Shown: piece by piece, positions 1 through 9,108 of the stretch
Layout: the number at the start of each line of letters is the position of its first letter
Numbering within the stretch: position 1 is the stretch's first letter
Source of the DNA: Verrucomicrobia bacterium S94
Lineage (GTDB): Bacteria > Verrucomicrobiota > Kiritimatiellia > Kiritimatiellales > Pontiellaceae
Direction of reading: 5' to 3'
Length of the DNA: 64,000 nucleotides
Assembly (NCBI GenBank): GCA_004299845.1
Contig: CP036201.1
Span: 62,001 to 126,000, forward strand
Position numbers and translations under genes: made by a program
Notes under the pieces: generated by a model
Seen by the model: only the letters and a program-made list of their open reading frames with translations
What the model was told of the DNA's origin: nothing
Databases searched by the model: none

Positions 1-1800
1 TATGCAACTTCAGGCAATGACTGGTCGGCTTACGCCGGTCGTGACTGGACGTTTACAGCGGATATCTATATTACCGCCGCGCAACTTGCTAATACTAATG
101 TGACTGACGATACGATATCCTGGCAGCTTCTGGATGGAACCGATGTGCTTGCTTCCGGTGGAAATCTGACGTTGGCCAATGCCTCCTGGTGGACGGCTGA
201 TGCCTGGAATACCGTCATCTGGAAGGGGACGTTCCCTGCCGGCTCTGCTTCACTTACAAATGCGACCTTCGCTTTCGTTAACAACGATAAAGATACACAC
301 GATGCCGGAGACAACTACACGCTGGATAACCTGAGTCTGATCTGCAACATCCCGGTGTACGATGCCGTCCTCTGGGATGACCAGGCTCCGGTCGGCGGAA
401 ATATTGCACTCAGTGCAACCACTGAATCCGCGGTTACGGGTGGCGATACCGGTCATGGTGATATCGGAGAGTATAAGTCGGATGCGAATACCGGTCAGTG
501 GGGAAACTATAATTCCGGAGCAGACAATTGGGAGCAGTATGCGGGTGTAGAATGGCAGCTGTCCGTTGATGTTTACATTACATCGGCCCAGCTTGCTGAT
601 ACCAATATCACTGACGATACCATGTATTACAGTGTTGCGGGCAATACCGGCGGGTTTACGGATGTCGGAGAACTTAATCTGGTTCCGGATTCCTGGAATA
701 CCGTGACCTGGTTCGGTACTATGCCGATTAATCCGAACGATCTGACTGCTGCGAATGCTATGGTTCTGTTTAACGACCAGCTTACGCATCCTGCGGGAGC
801 AAACCTCTATCTCGATAACTTTAAATTCGAAACCCAGTCTACTCCGCCTCTGCCGACAGATACGATTTGGAATGAAGAAAATCCGGAAGGCGGAGGTATG
901 GCATTAACTCTGGTAACCAACGCATTCGGTTCGGGAATCGGTGCCTTTAATTCCGGTACCGACAGCGGTGAATATTCCAACTATGGAATATCCGGGAACG
1001 ATTGGTCTGCCTATGCCGGTCAGGGCTGGACCCTGACGTTTGATATTTATCTGACATCGGCCCAGCTCGCAGATCCTGCCATTATTGACGACCAGATTTA
1101 TTACCAGGTAGGTGATGTTTCCGGTGGATGGATGACCATCAGCAATACCAGCTGGGTGGCCGATTCCTGGAATACAGTGATCTGGAGTGGCGTTTTTACC
1201 AATGAACCGAGTGCTTTAACCAATGCATATGCTCGTTTGCTCAACAGCGATCGCACTACGCATCCCGCTTCGGGGTACAACTACTATGTGGATAACTTCA
1301 ACCTGGAAGTTGTAACTCCGGCTGAAGTTGATGATGCGGATGATCTGTGGGTTGATGTCGCTCCGGAAGCCGGAGGCATGATGCTGACTTCGATCGATGA
1401 TCCGTTCGCTACGGAACAGGGCGAAATCGGCATGTTCAAATCCGTCGATCTGCTGGGTGGGGATGTTTCAAGTTACGGCGTATCCAACCGTTACTGGGCA
1501 CTCTATGCCGGACAGGACTGGACACTTTCATTCGATATTTATGTGCCGTCCCTCAAAATGGCGGATGCCAATGTAAGTGATGACATCATTTCCTACAGTG
1601 TGGCCGGAGTAACCGGTGGTTCGAAAGCCATCAGCACATTGGTTCCGGATGAATGGAATACCATCACCTGGACCGGAACGTTTGATTCTGATCCGGAAGC
1701 ATTGACAGCAGTGGAAGCGTTGCTGATTAATGATGACAACGGAACGGATCCGGTTTCCGGACCGAACTACTTCATCGATAATATCCAGTTGCGTTCTGTT
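1..1800 (+). repeat. Tandem ~155-residue protein-domain repeats (3 full, 1 partial)
   Basis: The copies start near bases 1 (partial), 361, 859 and 1339 and diverge at DNA level, so this is an old protein-level tandem duplication rather than a recent DNA repeat. A single related copy forms almost all of the next gene (about 3050-3516). Confidence 0.75.
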
Positions 1801-2895
1801 CCTGGCGTTGTTGTTGTGCCGCCGGACTACGTAACGGTCACCAACGAGATCGAATTCATCGCCGGTGAAAATTATGCCAACGGTGCGATCAACGGCCAGA
1901 ATTCCTGGGTGGCCGGAGGAAGCTGGTTGGTGGATACGGCTTCCGGAGGAACGGTTACCTGCACGAATAACAATGTCAATATGACATTGCTGAAGAATAC
2001 TCCGCTACCGGTTGGGGATTCCATTGAATTTGCCGTTCGGTACAAAATTCTTGGAACGCATGCTCCGGCCGGATATGTGTATGTCGGACGGTTTGGTTTG
2101 ACCACCAAGACTGATGGTACAGATGTAGGCTATGATGGAAGTTCTACTCGTGAGAACAGAGCTATGGCGACCCTTCAGGCAAGCAATACAGGTGCTGATA
2201 CCTATCGCATTTATGGCGATGGCTGGAATGGTCCTCAGACTGACTTTCTTACAGGTGCTGCCGGAGACGAGTGGGAAATGCGTTTCAGCCTGACGATGGG
2301 TGACAGTGCGGCTTCGACCGTCTTTTCTTCGACACTTTCGAACCTGACCTCAGGAGTCGGAGACGCCTATGATGCAACGGAAAGCGGCGTCAGTGAAATC
2401 TTCTACAGTGCGCTGGAAAACGGCGCGGCCTACCCGTACTTCGAAACCGGAGGATTCGGTTCCGGACTGACCGGAGTTGAAGTCATGAGTATTGAGCTGA
2501 TCGGTCCGGAAGCGGTTGTCAGCGGGTATGCCAGCTGGGTGGCTTCCTATGGACTCGTAGGCGAGCATGGCGAGCCCGATGCCGATCTCGATGGTGACGG
2601 TATGAACAACCTGGGCGAGTATGCCTTTGGCGGCGATCCGATGCCGGGAACCGGCGCCGGAGATATCGGGGTTATTCCGACCTTCGATGGAAGCACTGGA
2701 GACTACACCTTCTCGGTAATTGGTGATGACACGCTGACGGTGAACGTAATGACCAACGTCAATCTTGCGGTGGAAAGTCTCTGGGGCGTACACGAAACGG
2801 TTCCGGTTTCCAACAGCGGGATGCTTGAGGAATATATCAGTAACATTGATCAGAATGCTGATAATGTATTCATCCGCCTGGAAGTGACCAAATAA
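1..2895 (+). CDS. Secreted multi-domain surface protein, tandem beta-sandwich-like repeats (5' truncated by window)
   Basis: The reading frame is open from base 1, so the true start lies outside the window; 964 residues are visible. It holds three full copies and one partial copy of a ~155-residue domain (about bases 1-345, 361-835, 859-1314 and 1339-1800). Each has a W-x-x-x-A/P opening, an 'SxYAGQxW' strand, an 'ADxNxxDD' turn and a closing 'YxxDNxxLE' strand. A ~220-residue module follows (about 1846-2515), distantly like the C-terminal modules of the enzymes at 5625, 9109 and 12074. It ends with a calcium-loop module 'DLDGDGMNNLGEYAFGGDP' (about 2524-2892). No catalytic motif is visible. 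Carbohydrate binding or a cell-surface role is inferred from the domain style and from the galactan-degrading neighbours. The family is not one I can name. Confidence 0.8.
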   Translation, partial: YATSGNDWSAYAGRDWTFTADIYITAAQLANTNVTDDTISWQLLDGTDVLASGGNLTLANASWWTADAWNTVIWKGTFPAGSASLTNATFAFVNNDKDTHDAGDNYTLDNLSLICNIPVYDAVLWDDQAPVGGNIALSATTESAVTGGDTGHGDIGEYKSDANTGQWGNYNSGADNWEQYAGVEWQLSVDVYITSAQLADTNITDDTMYYSVAGNTGGFTDVGELNLVPDSWNTVTWFGTMPINPNDLTAANAMVLFNDQLTHPAGANLYLDNFKFETQSTPPLPTDTIWNEENPEGGGMALTLVTNAFGSGIGAFNSGTDSGEYSNYGISGNDWSAYAGQGWTLTFDIYLTSAQLADPAIIDDQIYYQVGDVSGGWMTISNTSWVADSWNTVIWSGVFTNEPSALTNAYARLLNSDRTTHPASGYNYYVDNFNLEVVTPAEVDDADDLWVDVAPEAGGMMLTSIDDPFATEQGEIGMFKSVDLLGGDVSSYGVSNRYWALYAGQDWTLSFDIYVPSLKMADANVSDDIISYSVAGVTGGSKAISTLVPDEWNTITWTGTFDSDPEALTAVEALLINDDNGTDPVSGPNYFIDNIQLRSVPGVVVVPPDYVTVTNEIEFIAGENYANGAINGQNSWVAGGSWLVDTASGGTVTCTNNNVNMTLLKNTPLPVGDSIEFAVRYKILGTHAPAGYVYVGRFGLTTKTDGTDVGYDGSSTRENRAMATLQASNTGADTYRIYGDGWNGPQTDFLTGAAGDEWEMRFSLTMGDSAASTVFSSTLSNLTSGVGDAYDATESGVSEIFYSALENGAAYPYFETGGFGSGLTGVEVMSIELIGPEAVVSGYASWVASYGLVGEHGEPDADLDGDGMNNLGEYAFGGDPMPGTGAGDIGVIPTFDGSTGDYTFSVIGDDTLTVNVMTNVNLAVESLWGVHETVPVSNSGMLEEYISNIDQNADNVFIRLEVTK

Positions 2896-2912
2896 TGCAA
2901 TACGCATAATCC

Positions 2913-2950
2913 GTCCGGCGGGGCTCCCGCCGGACACCGGTTTCAACCGG
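2913..2950 (+). other. Two consecutive hairpins between the repeat protein and the PEP-CTERM gene
   Basis: GTCCGGCGGG (2913-2922) pairs perfectly with CCCGCCGGAC (2926-2935) across a three-base loop. It is followed directly by CCGGTT-TC-AACCGG (2937-2950). No T-run follows, so this is not a classical intrinsic terminator. It could be an mRNA stabiliser or processing signal that sets different expression of the two neighbouring genes. Confidence 0.55.
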
Positions 2951-2989
2951 GAGAGATAAGCTCGTCCGGTGTAGTAAAAAGGAGAAAAC

Positions 2990-3595
2990 ATGAAAAAGAC
3001 AGGAATACTCATCGTATTGGCGGCATTTGCTGCAAGTACGCAGGCCGCTGTTATTTTATGGGAAGATACAGCACCTGTTGGTGGAAATATGTCGCTCACA
3101 GCAACAACGGAAACAGCTGTAACAGGAAGTGATACCGGTCATGGTGATATTGGTCTGTTTGATGCGGCAGAAGGTGCTCAGTACCGAAATTATAATATTA
3201 CCGGTCAGGATTGGTCGGCTTACGCTGGTCAGGAGTGGACATTGAGTGTTGATATTTATATTACCTCCGATCAGCTGGCAGATCCGAATATTGCTGATGA
3301 CAGTATTTATTACAGTATTGGTGGTGTAAGTGCTGGATGGACGACAGTTGGTACGTTAACCGCAGATGCGTGGAATACTTACACCAAAAGCGGGACGTTT
3401 ACTACGGATGCCAATGCGTTAACCAATACAAGTGCTTTGTTTCTGAACAATGATAAGAATACCGATGGAGCATTGGGGGCAAACTACTATGTCGACAACT
3501 TCAAACTTGAAGTTGTGCCGGAACCGGGAACACTTGGGTTGATTGCGGTATTCGGAGGAGGGGTTCTGTTTATCCGCCGTCGTTTCATGATGTAA
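2990..3595 (+). CDS. PEP-CTERM sorted single-domain surface protein
   Basis: This 201-residue protein starts at an ATG with a clear AAGGAG site. It has a signal peptide (residues ~1-19, ending 'STQAA'), one copy of the ~155-residue domain repeated in the preceding protein, and a C-terminal PEP-CTERM signal: 'VPEPGTLGL', a hydrophobic segment, then 'RRRFMM'. Known biology of the family: exosortase recognises this tail, and cargo is moved to the surface or into exopolysaccharide. No exosortase gene is visible in the window. The domain match with the upstream protein suggests they bind the same ligand, the small one as a sorted single unit. Its exact function is unknown. Confidence 0.85.
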   Translation: MKKTGILIVLAAFAASTQAAVILWEDTAPVGGNMSLTATTETAVTGSDTGHGDIGLFDAAEGAQYRNYNITGQDWSAYAGQEWTLSVDIYITSDQLADPNIADDSIYYSIGGVSAGWTTVGTLTADAWNTYTKSGTFTTDANALTNTSALFLNNDKNTDGALGANYYVDNFKLEVVPEPGTLGLIAVFGGGVLFIRRRFMM

Positions 3596-3620
3596 TTTTT
3601 TCAGCAGTGGAATTATTGCA

Positions 3621-3650
3621 ACAGGGCGTCTTCGGGCGCCCTGTTTATTT
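3621..3650 (+). terminator. Rho-independent terminator after the PEP-CTERM gene
   Basis: Stem ACAGGGCG (3621-3628) pairs with CGCCCTGT (3637-3644), followed by TTATTT. Confidence 0.8.
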
Positions 3651-3751
3651 CATGATTAATCCTTATGACCAGTGGATGATATGTCTGTTTAGTGGATGAA
3701 TCTACGTTGGATTAAGAGATATCAACCTGAAAGGAAAGCTGAGGACTCATC

Positions 3752-5614
3752 ATGATAAAGCAGTGTATTTTTATATTTTCAACAGTCATACTTGGCGGTG
3801 CTGCAGTAGCAAAACCGTCCGTCCCGAATATTTTATGGATTATTACCGACGATCAGCGAAGTGATTCGCTGGCGTGCTGGAACGAGGCGGTGACCGGAAA
3901 AAGTGAAAGTGAACTGGGTTATGTGGAATCGCCCAATATCGATCGACTGGCGGAGGAAGGAACGCTGTTTACACAGGCATGGTGTAATTCGCTGGCGTGC
4001 GCGCCGAGCCGCAGTTCCATGCATACGGGGAAATATCCGCATCGTTCCGGGATGTACGGATTCCGCAAAGCGCATCAGGCGGCCGGATGTGCAAGCCGTG
4101 TTATTCCGGAAGTAATGAATGAACATGGTTATCAATCCTCCATGTTCGGTAAACCGGGCTATTATATTTTTGACTGGGAGGGTTATCATCAGTGGGCTCC
4201 GCTGGGGAACTATCACCCCTGGATCACCAATAATGATCTGCAGAAGACCGATGCCAGCAGTTTCTGGTTTAACAAGCCTTGGGGTACGTATCAGGGAAAG
4301 GGAATGGTGCTCGGCAGTGAAGAGGTATTCCGTTTTGAAAACGGTCGGGTTGAACGGTTCTGGAAAAAGCGTGCCGATCGGAAAATTACAGCGGAGGAAA
4401 AAGCACATCGGAAAGCGGTGGAGGAAGAGCTTGATATACTGCGTTCTTATACCCGCAGTAATCCCGACCTGATTATCGGCGGTGTGTCGCCGCGGCCGGC
4501 GGAAGGTACGCTGGACGGGGCGATTGTTCGTTCGTTGAAAAATTATCTTTCCAATGTCGGCAGGGAATATACTGCGGTAACCGGAAAAACGGAACGGGGG
4601 CCGGATCCGGATAAGCCGCTTTTTATCAATCTCGGCCTCGTTTTTCCGCATACACCGGTGCTTCCGTCTAAAGCGTTCCGCGATCGTTTTGCCGACAAAG
4701 TTTATAAGGTGCCGGAATACAGTGAAAAAGAGGCGGAGCTGATGCCGGGGTCGTTGCGTGACCTTCGGAATGATATGGATTTCTCGAGAATGACCGATGC
4801 AGAAAAGCAGCAGGCGATCCGGGATTATTATGCTTATTGTGCGATGGGGGATCATCTGGTCGGTCAGGCGGTAGATGCGTTTAAAGCCTATTGCGATAAA
4901 CAGCAGCAGGAATGGTTGATTATTTATGTCTGCGGCGATCATGGCTGGCATCTTGGAGAGCAGGGAATTGAAGCTAAATTCAGTCCCTGGTTTCAGACGA
5001 CACATGACAGTGTGATCATGGTTTCTTCGGACAAACGGAGGGTGCCGGCCGGCAACGTGTGCCGAGACTGGATTGAATATGTTGATTTTGCGCCGACGTT
5101 CTACGAGGTCGCCGGTATTGATCCATCGGTTCACCCGGGGCTGGATGGAATCAGTCTTTTCGAGACGCTGGAAAAGGGACCGCAGCGCGAATATGTGATT
5201 GGCGAAATGAACCAGGTGCGTGGGGACCGGGCTTATCTGCGTTGTAAGGATTTCGCATTTGCCATGCGGGTGCGCCCGTTCTGGACCAAGCCGGGCGAGG
5301 GCTATGAACCGGGAGAAAAGATCCGGTGGGGACTGGATGCCTCGCCTGAAGAGGTGGATATGTCGCTTTATGATCTGCGGGTAGATCCGAAGGAACGTGT
5401 GAATGTGGCGTATACCGAGGATTATAAAGAACTGGCGGCATTTTTCAGAAATAAACTGGGAAGTATTGTTCTCGGTGATGGTCGTATTGAGTGCGACTGG
5501 ACGCAGAAGAGTAAATATACAGTTCATAATTTTGCGAAAGGGGCTCATGACCGGAAGCTGAATATACCGGAACGGATTATTCCGAAGCCGGTAAACCGAA
5601 TGGATCAACTCTGA
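3752..5614 (+). CDS. S1-family sulfatase (formylglycine type), secreted
   Basis: A 620-residue protein with a signal peptide (residues 1-~20, 'GGAAVA-KPS'). The sulfatase opening '[13 protein letters not shown]' supplies metal-binding aspartates. The activation motif is C83-APSR-xxxxTG, whose cysteine is converted to formylglycine by a maturase. A '[11 protein letters not shown]' metal-site motif lies in the second half. It should release sulfate from sulfated galactan oligosaccharides, in the periplasm or outside the cell. It sits 10 bp before the first GH86 gene, so co-transcription is likely. In porphyran-type galactan the expected target is L-galactose-6-sulfate, but the subfamily and position specificity cannot be read here. 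Confidence 0.9.
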   Translation: MIKQCIFIFSTVILGGAAVAKPSVPNILWIITDDQRSDSLACWNEAVTGKSESELGYVESPNIDRLAEEGTLFTQAWCNSLACAPSRSSMHTGKYPHRSGMYGFRKAHQAAGCASRVIPEVMNEHGYQSSMFGKPGYYIFDWEGYHQWAPLGNYHPWITNNDLQKTDASSFWFNKPWGTYQGKGMVLGSEEVFRFENGRVERFWKKRADRKITAEEKAHRKAVEEELDILRSYTRSNPDLIIGGVSPRPAEGTLDGAIVRSLKNYLSNVGREYTAVTGKTERGPDPDKPLFINLGLVFPHTPVLPSKAFRDRFADKVYKVPEYSEKEAELMPGSLRDLRNDMDFSRMTDAEKQQAIRDYYAYCAMGDHLVGQAVDAFKAYCDKQQQEWLIIYVCGDHGWHLGEQGIEAKFSPWFQTTHDSVIMVSSDKRRVPAGNVCRDWIEYVDFAPTFYEVAGIDPSVHPGLDGISLFETLEKGPQREYVIGEMNQVRGDRAYLRCKDFAFAMRVRPFWTKPGEGYEPGEKIRWGLDASPEEVDMSLYDLRVDPKERVNVAYTEDYKELAAFFRNKLGSIVLGDGRIECDWTQKSKYTVHNFAKGAHDRKLNIPERIIPKPVNRMDQL

Positions 5615-5624
5615 GGAGAACAGG

Positions 5625-8600
5625 ATGGAAAAAAGAGTGGGGAATATAATTGCGGTGGCTGCGCTGGGTCTGACCGGTGCCGCCGCTCAGGTTTCGGTCG
5701 ATATTAATCTGGATACCCGTCATGAAGTCGGCGGGGTTTCGGAGTTCGACCGCGAAACCTATATGGTGCTGCATGCCAGTGCCGGTGAGAATACCTGGGA
5801 TTCAGAGGAGCAGGAATCGGCTTTTCTGAATGATTACGATGTTTATCTGGGGCGGGCCAACGGAACGCTTCCGTGGAACCTGAGTCAGACGACAGAAGAT
5901 CCATCGAAACCGGGGTGGTGTGACCATGCCAATATGCTGAGCCGTGGTAATAGTGCCCGGTCGACGTATGCTTCCGATACACATGCCCATTCTCTGGAAT
6001 CCCGTGCCCGGAAAATGATGATCGGCGGACAGGAGGGTATGTATCCCAACGGGCAGACCAACGGCAATGGTTTCGCGGTGGGGAGTTATGAAGCGCTGGC
6101 GGACTTTTATGAACAGTTTCTGACCGATTTCTACGGTACCGGAGGAACTGACGGCGCGCCGAAACCCGCGATGGTTGAAGTGATGAATGAACCGTTTGTT
6201 AAGGCCGATGAACTGGGAACCACCCGTGCGAATATCTCCCGTCTGCATACCAATGTGGCGGCCGCGATTCATAATTCACATCCCGATGTTATGGTTGGAG
6301 GCTACTGTGCGGCTCATCCGCAGTATGAAGGCAGTAATTTCGGGCATTGGGAGGACAACTGGAAAACATTTATCGACATTGCCGGAGAGCATATGGATTT
6401 CTTTTCGCTGCATCTCTACGACAATCCGGGAGGGAGTACGAATGTGCTGGAGCATCAGTACCGTTCGGGTAGCAACGTGGAGGCGCTGCTGGATATGATT
6501 GAGCATTACAGCATGCTGACGCTGGGCGAAATAAAGCCTTTCAATATTTCGGAATTCGGGAGTCTTTCGGTTGAAAGTGACGTTCCGTACAATCCGAAGA
6601 ATGACTGGGTGGATGTCCGTTCCTACTCCACGATTCTGATGCAGTTGCTGGAACGTCCGGACCGGATGATCCAGACCATTCCGTTTATGATGGTTCAGGC
6701 TGAGTGGGGGCGGAGTGCCAATGGTTATCCCTATCCGACCCGCTTGCTGTACGACGAAGATGAACTGCTGGGTTCTCCGAAGGATAAGGACGGGCCGTTT
6801 GTTTTTACTGAGCGAATCAAGTATTGGGAATTATGGAAAGAAGTGCAGGGGACGCGCGTGGACAGTATTTCCGATGATCCCGATATTCAGGTTGATGCCT
6901 ATGTCGATGAAACGAATGCGTTTGTAATTGTCAGCAGTCTGGATCATACCGGTCCGCAGACGGTTGATTTGAATCTGTTTGGCACTTCCCGGTTGTTTAA
7001 TGCCGTTGAAGTAAAGCATACGTATGCGGACGCGGCGGGCAATGTTGTGCTGGATCATTATGTAACCAATGAACTGGCATCCATGACACTTCCGGCATCA
7101 TCGACTGCAGTTATTAAATATCAATTTTCCGCTCCGGTGGTTCCGGAAAAAACGGAAATCGAGTCCAAATATTATGCTACTACATATCTGCAGCCGATCA
7201 CGGCCGGCACTCCGGTGGTGTTTTCCATTACAAATGTAAACACCTCGGCCCGCTATGGCGAAGCTGTACTGCGCCTGGGCCTGGGGCGTGCTCACGGACT
7301 CTCGCTGCAGCCGGTACTGACTGTCAATGGAACCGAGGTGCCGGTGCCGGAGGACTGGCGCGGATATGATCAGTCCACGCGGGACTCTTTTTTCGGGGTG
7401 CTTGAAATTCCGGTTCCATATGAACTGCTGCAAAGCAACAATACGGTGTCCGTTCAGTTTGAGGACAATGGCGGACATGTTTCTTCGGTTGCACTGCAGG
7501 TTTTCGAATTTGAATCCGATATCCGTACCCGGGCCAGAATGATTCCGATTGATTCCGCCGTTATCAGAGGTTCGGAATTTGTACTGGAGGTAACGGACGG
7601 ACCAACCAATGGGTGGATTGAACTGCATGCGGCAACCAATCTTGTTTCCGGAAACTGGAGGGTACAGCAGGAGAGTCTTCCGACCGATGCTTTGGGACAG
7701 CGTATTGTCACCAACCTGATTACTGCTCCGCAGGAGTTCTACAGGATTGTAGAGGGCTCTGCGCCGGGTATCCCGGTGTCGGGTTTCACTCTCGATCCGG
7801 ATTCGGGATCCGTCAGTACCGGCGGGACGTTCCGTCTGCTTTACCTGCTGTCTCCGGATGACGCTGCGGACAGGAGTATCATCTGGTCATCGAGTGATCC
7901 TGCTGTTGCAACGGTTTCCGGCGGAATAGTGAGTGGCCTGTCAATGGGCAGTGCAATCATCACCGGGGAAACCGTCGATGGAGGTTTCACAGACAGCTGC
8001 TCCATTTCGGTGGGGACGACAACGGCGGATATTGTTTTTGATGATGTGAATGCCTATAAAAATCGGCATTTCACCAACGGGACGTATATGACGGTGAAGA
8101 CTGAATATGATGCCGGTGCGGGGCATGCCGTTCTTTCGCCGTCGGACGGGATCAGTTATAAACTCAGACAGATTGATTCTTCCGGAGGTTCCTGGAGTGT
8201 GGTGAAAGACTATGCTGCAAATGATGCCGGAGCTGCGGGAACGTCGGCGGGGGTGTCGGAAGCACAGATCCGGATTCCGGAGGACATCATTCCGAGTGAT
8301 CAGCTGCCGGCCGATAATTTTTATTATCTGTTCGCCAGTTTCGATTCGACGGACGGGGGAAGAGAATCGGTAGGTACCCAGCCGGTAATCATCGAGAACC
8401 CGGCCTGGGTTCCGGTTATTGCGTTTACGGCTCCGGATTATGTGGATGGAATACTGGATGGTCAGTTGTTCTTTACGGCAGAATCCGGTTGGGCCGTTTC
8501 GGATTCGACGGGGGACGGAATGGCATTCACCCCGGATAACCAAAGTGCGGCAGTTCTGACCAATGCGGTTCAGCTGGGTGTCGGAGGGACTTACAGTCTC

Positions 8601-9077
8601 ACCATAAATATGGAATTCAGCGGAACCTATTCCACGCCAACGGCCTGGGCGTATGTCTTCCTTGCCGGAATGAAGGACAGCAATGCAGCTGCTTCTGTGG
8701 GTGTCGCCGGAACGGCTGCCGATGCCAATCTTCAGATCTATACCGGCGAAGATAAATACCGGTTGCTGAACGAATATAGCAGCATCGGGGCTTCAACGAT
8801 TGCGAACACGCTGGATGCAGGGGATATTCTTCAGTTTGAGTATCAACTTACGCTAGGGATCGATGCGGCCAGTACGTCGTACACGGTGCGTCTTCAGAAC
8901 CTGACGGATGGAGATGATACGGGGATCGGTACGGTGAGCGGTGTGGATGATGCGATTTACAATGCGCTCACCGGCAGTGGTGCCTACGGGTTTTTCCAGT
9001 CCCACAATCTGACGCAGGGCGATGTCGGTTTTAACGGGCTGCAGGTGAATTCTGTGGCGGTATCAATTGTTCCCTGA
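5625..9077 (+). CDS. GH86 beta-agarase/porphyranase-type endo-hydrolase with BIG2 and accessory modules
   Basis: The start is the ATG with GAGGAG overlapping the previous stop. A signal peptide ends near 'GAAAQ'. The N-terminal ~470 residues have the GH86 opening ('VGGVSEFDRETYMVLHAS') and a TIM-barrel pair of glutamates: acid/base E189 in 'VMNEP' and likely nucleophile E310 in 'NISEFG'. A beta-domain follows, then a 'FYRIVE'-ending strand module (~650-710), a BIG2-type Ig domain (~720-800), an unassigned domain (~803-925) and the ~220-residue C-terminal module shared with the next two genes. GH86 enzymes cut agarose or porphyran internally and release even-numbered oligosaccharides. At 1150 residues it is longer than most GH86 because of the added modules. 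Agarase versus porphyranase cannot be decided by eye. Confidence 0.88.
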   Translation: MEKRVGNIIAVAALGLTGAAAQVSVDINLDTRHEVGGVSEFDRETYMVLHASAGENTWDSEEQESAFLNDYDVYLGRANGTLPWNLSQTTEDPSKPGWCDHANMLSRGNSARSTYASDTHAHSLESRARKMMIGGQEGMYPNGQTNGNGFAVGSYEALADFYEQFLTDFYGTGGTDGAPKPAMVEVMNEPFVKADELGTTRANISRLHTNVAAAIHNSHPDVMVGGYCAAHPQYEGSNFGHWEDNWKTFIDIAGEHMDFFSLHLYDNPGGSTNVLEHQYRSGSNVEALLDMIEHYSMLTLGEIKPFNISEFGSLSVESDVPYNPKNDWVDVRSYSTILMQLLERPDRMIQTIPFMMVQAEWGRSANGYPYPTRLLYDEDELLGSPKDKDGPFVFTERIKYWELWKEVQGTRVDSISDDPDIQVDAYVDETNAFVIVSSLDHTGPQTVDLNLFGTSRLFNAVEVKHTYADAAGNVVLDHYVTNELASMTLPASSTAVIKYQFSAPVVPEKTEIESKYYATTYLQPITAGTPVVFSITNVNTSARYGEAVLRLGLGRAHGLSLQPVLTVNGTEVPVPEDWRGYDQSTRDSFFGVLEIPVPYELLQSNNTVSVQFEDNGGHVSSVALQVFEFESDIRTRARMIPIDSAVIRGSEFVLEVTDGPTNGWIELHAATNLVSGNWRVQQESLPTDALGQRIVTNLITAPQEFYRIVEGSAPGIPVSGFTLDPDSGSVSTGGTFRLLYLLSPDDAADRSIIWSSSDPAVATVSGGIVSGLSMGSAIITGETVDGGFTDSCSISVGTTTADIVFDDVNAYKNRHFTNGTYMTVKTEYDAGAGHAVLSPSDGISYKLRQIDSSGGSWSVVKDYAANDAGAAGTSAGVSEAQIRIPEDIIPSDQLPADNFYYLFASFDSTDGGRESVGTQPVIIENPAWVPVIAFTAPDYVDGILDGQLFFTAESGWAVSDSTGDGMAFTPDNQSAAVLTNAVQLGVGGTYSLTINMEFSGTYSTPTAWAYVFLAGMKDSNAAASVGVAGTAADANLQIYTGEDKYRLLNEYSSIGASTIANTLDAGDILQFEYQLTLGIDAASTSYTVRLQNLTDGDDTGIGTVSGVDDAIYNALTGSGAYGFFQSHNLTQGDVGFNGLQVNSVAVSIVP

Positions 9078-9108
9078 ACCGAGAACGATATTAAACGGAC
9101 ATGTTGCT

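Noticed and set aside
3833-5608. 591-codon open frame on the minus strand opposite the first sulfatase
   Set aside because: The composition is rich in Arg, His and Ile and no domain is visible, whereas the plus strand carries a complete sulfatase with all motifs.
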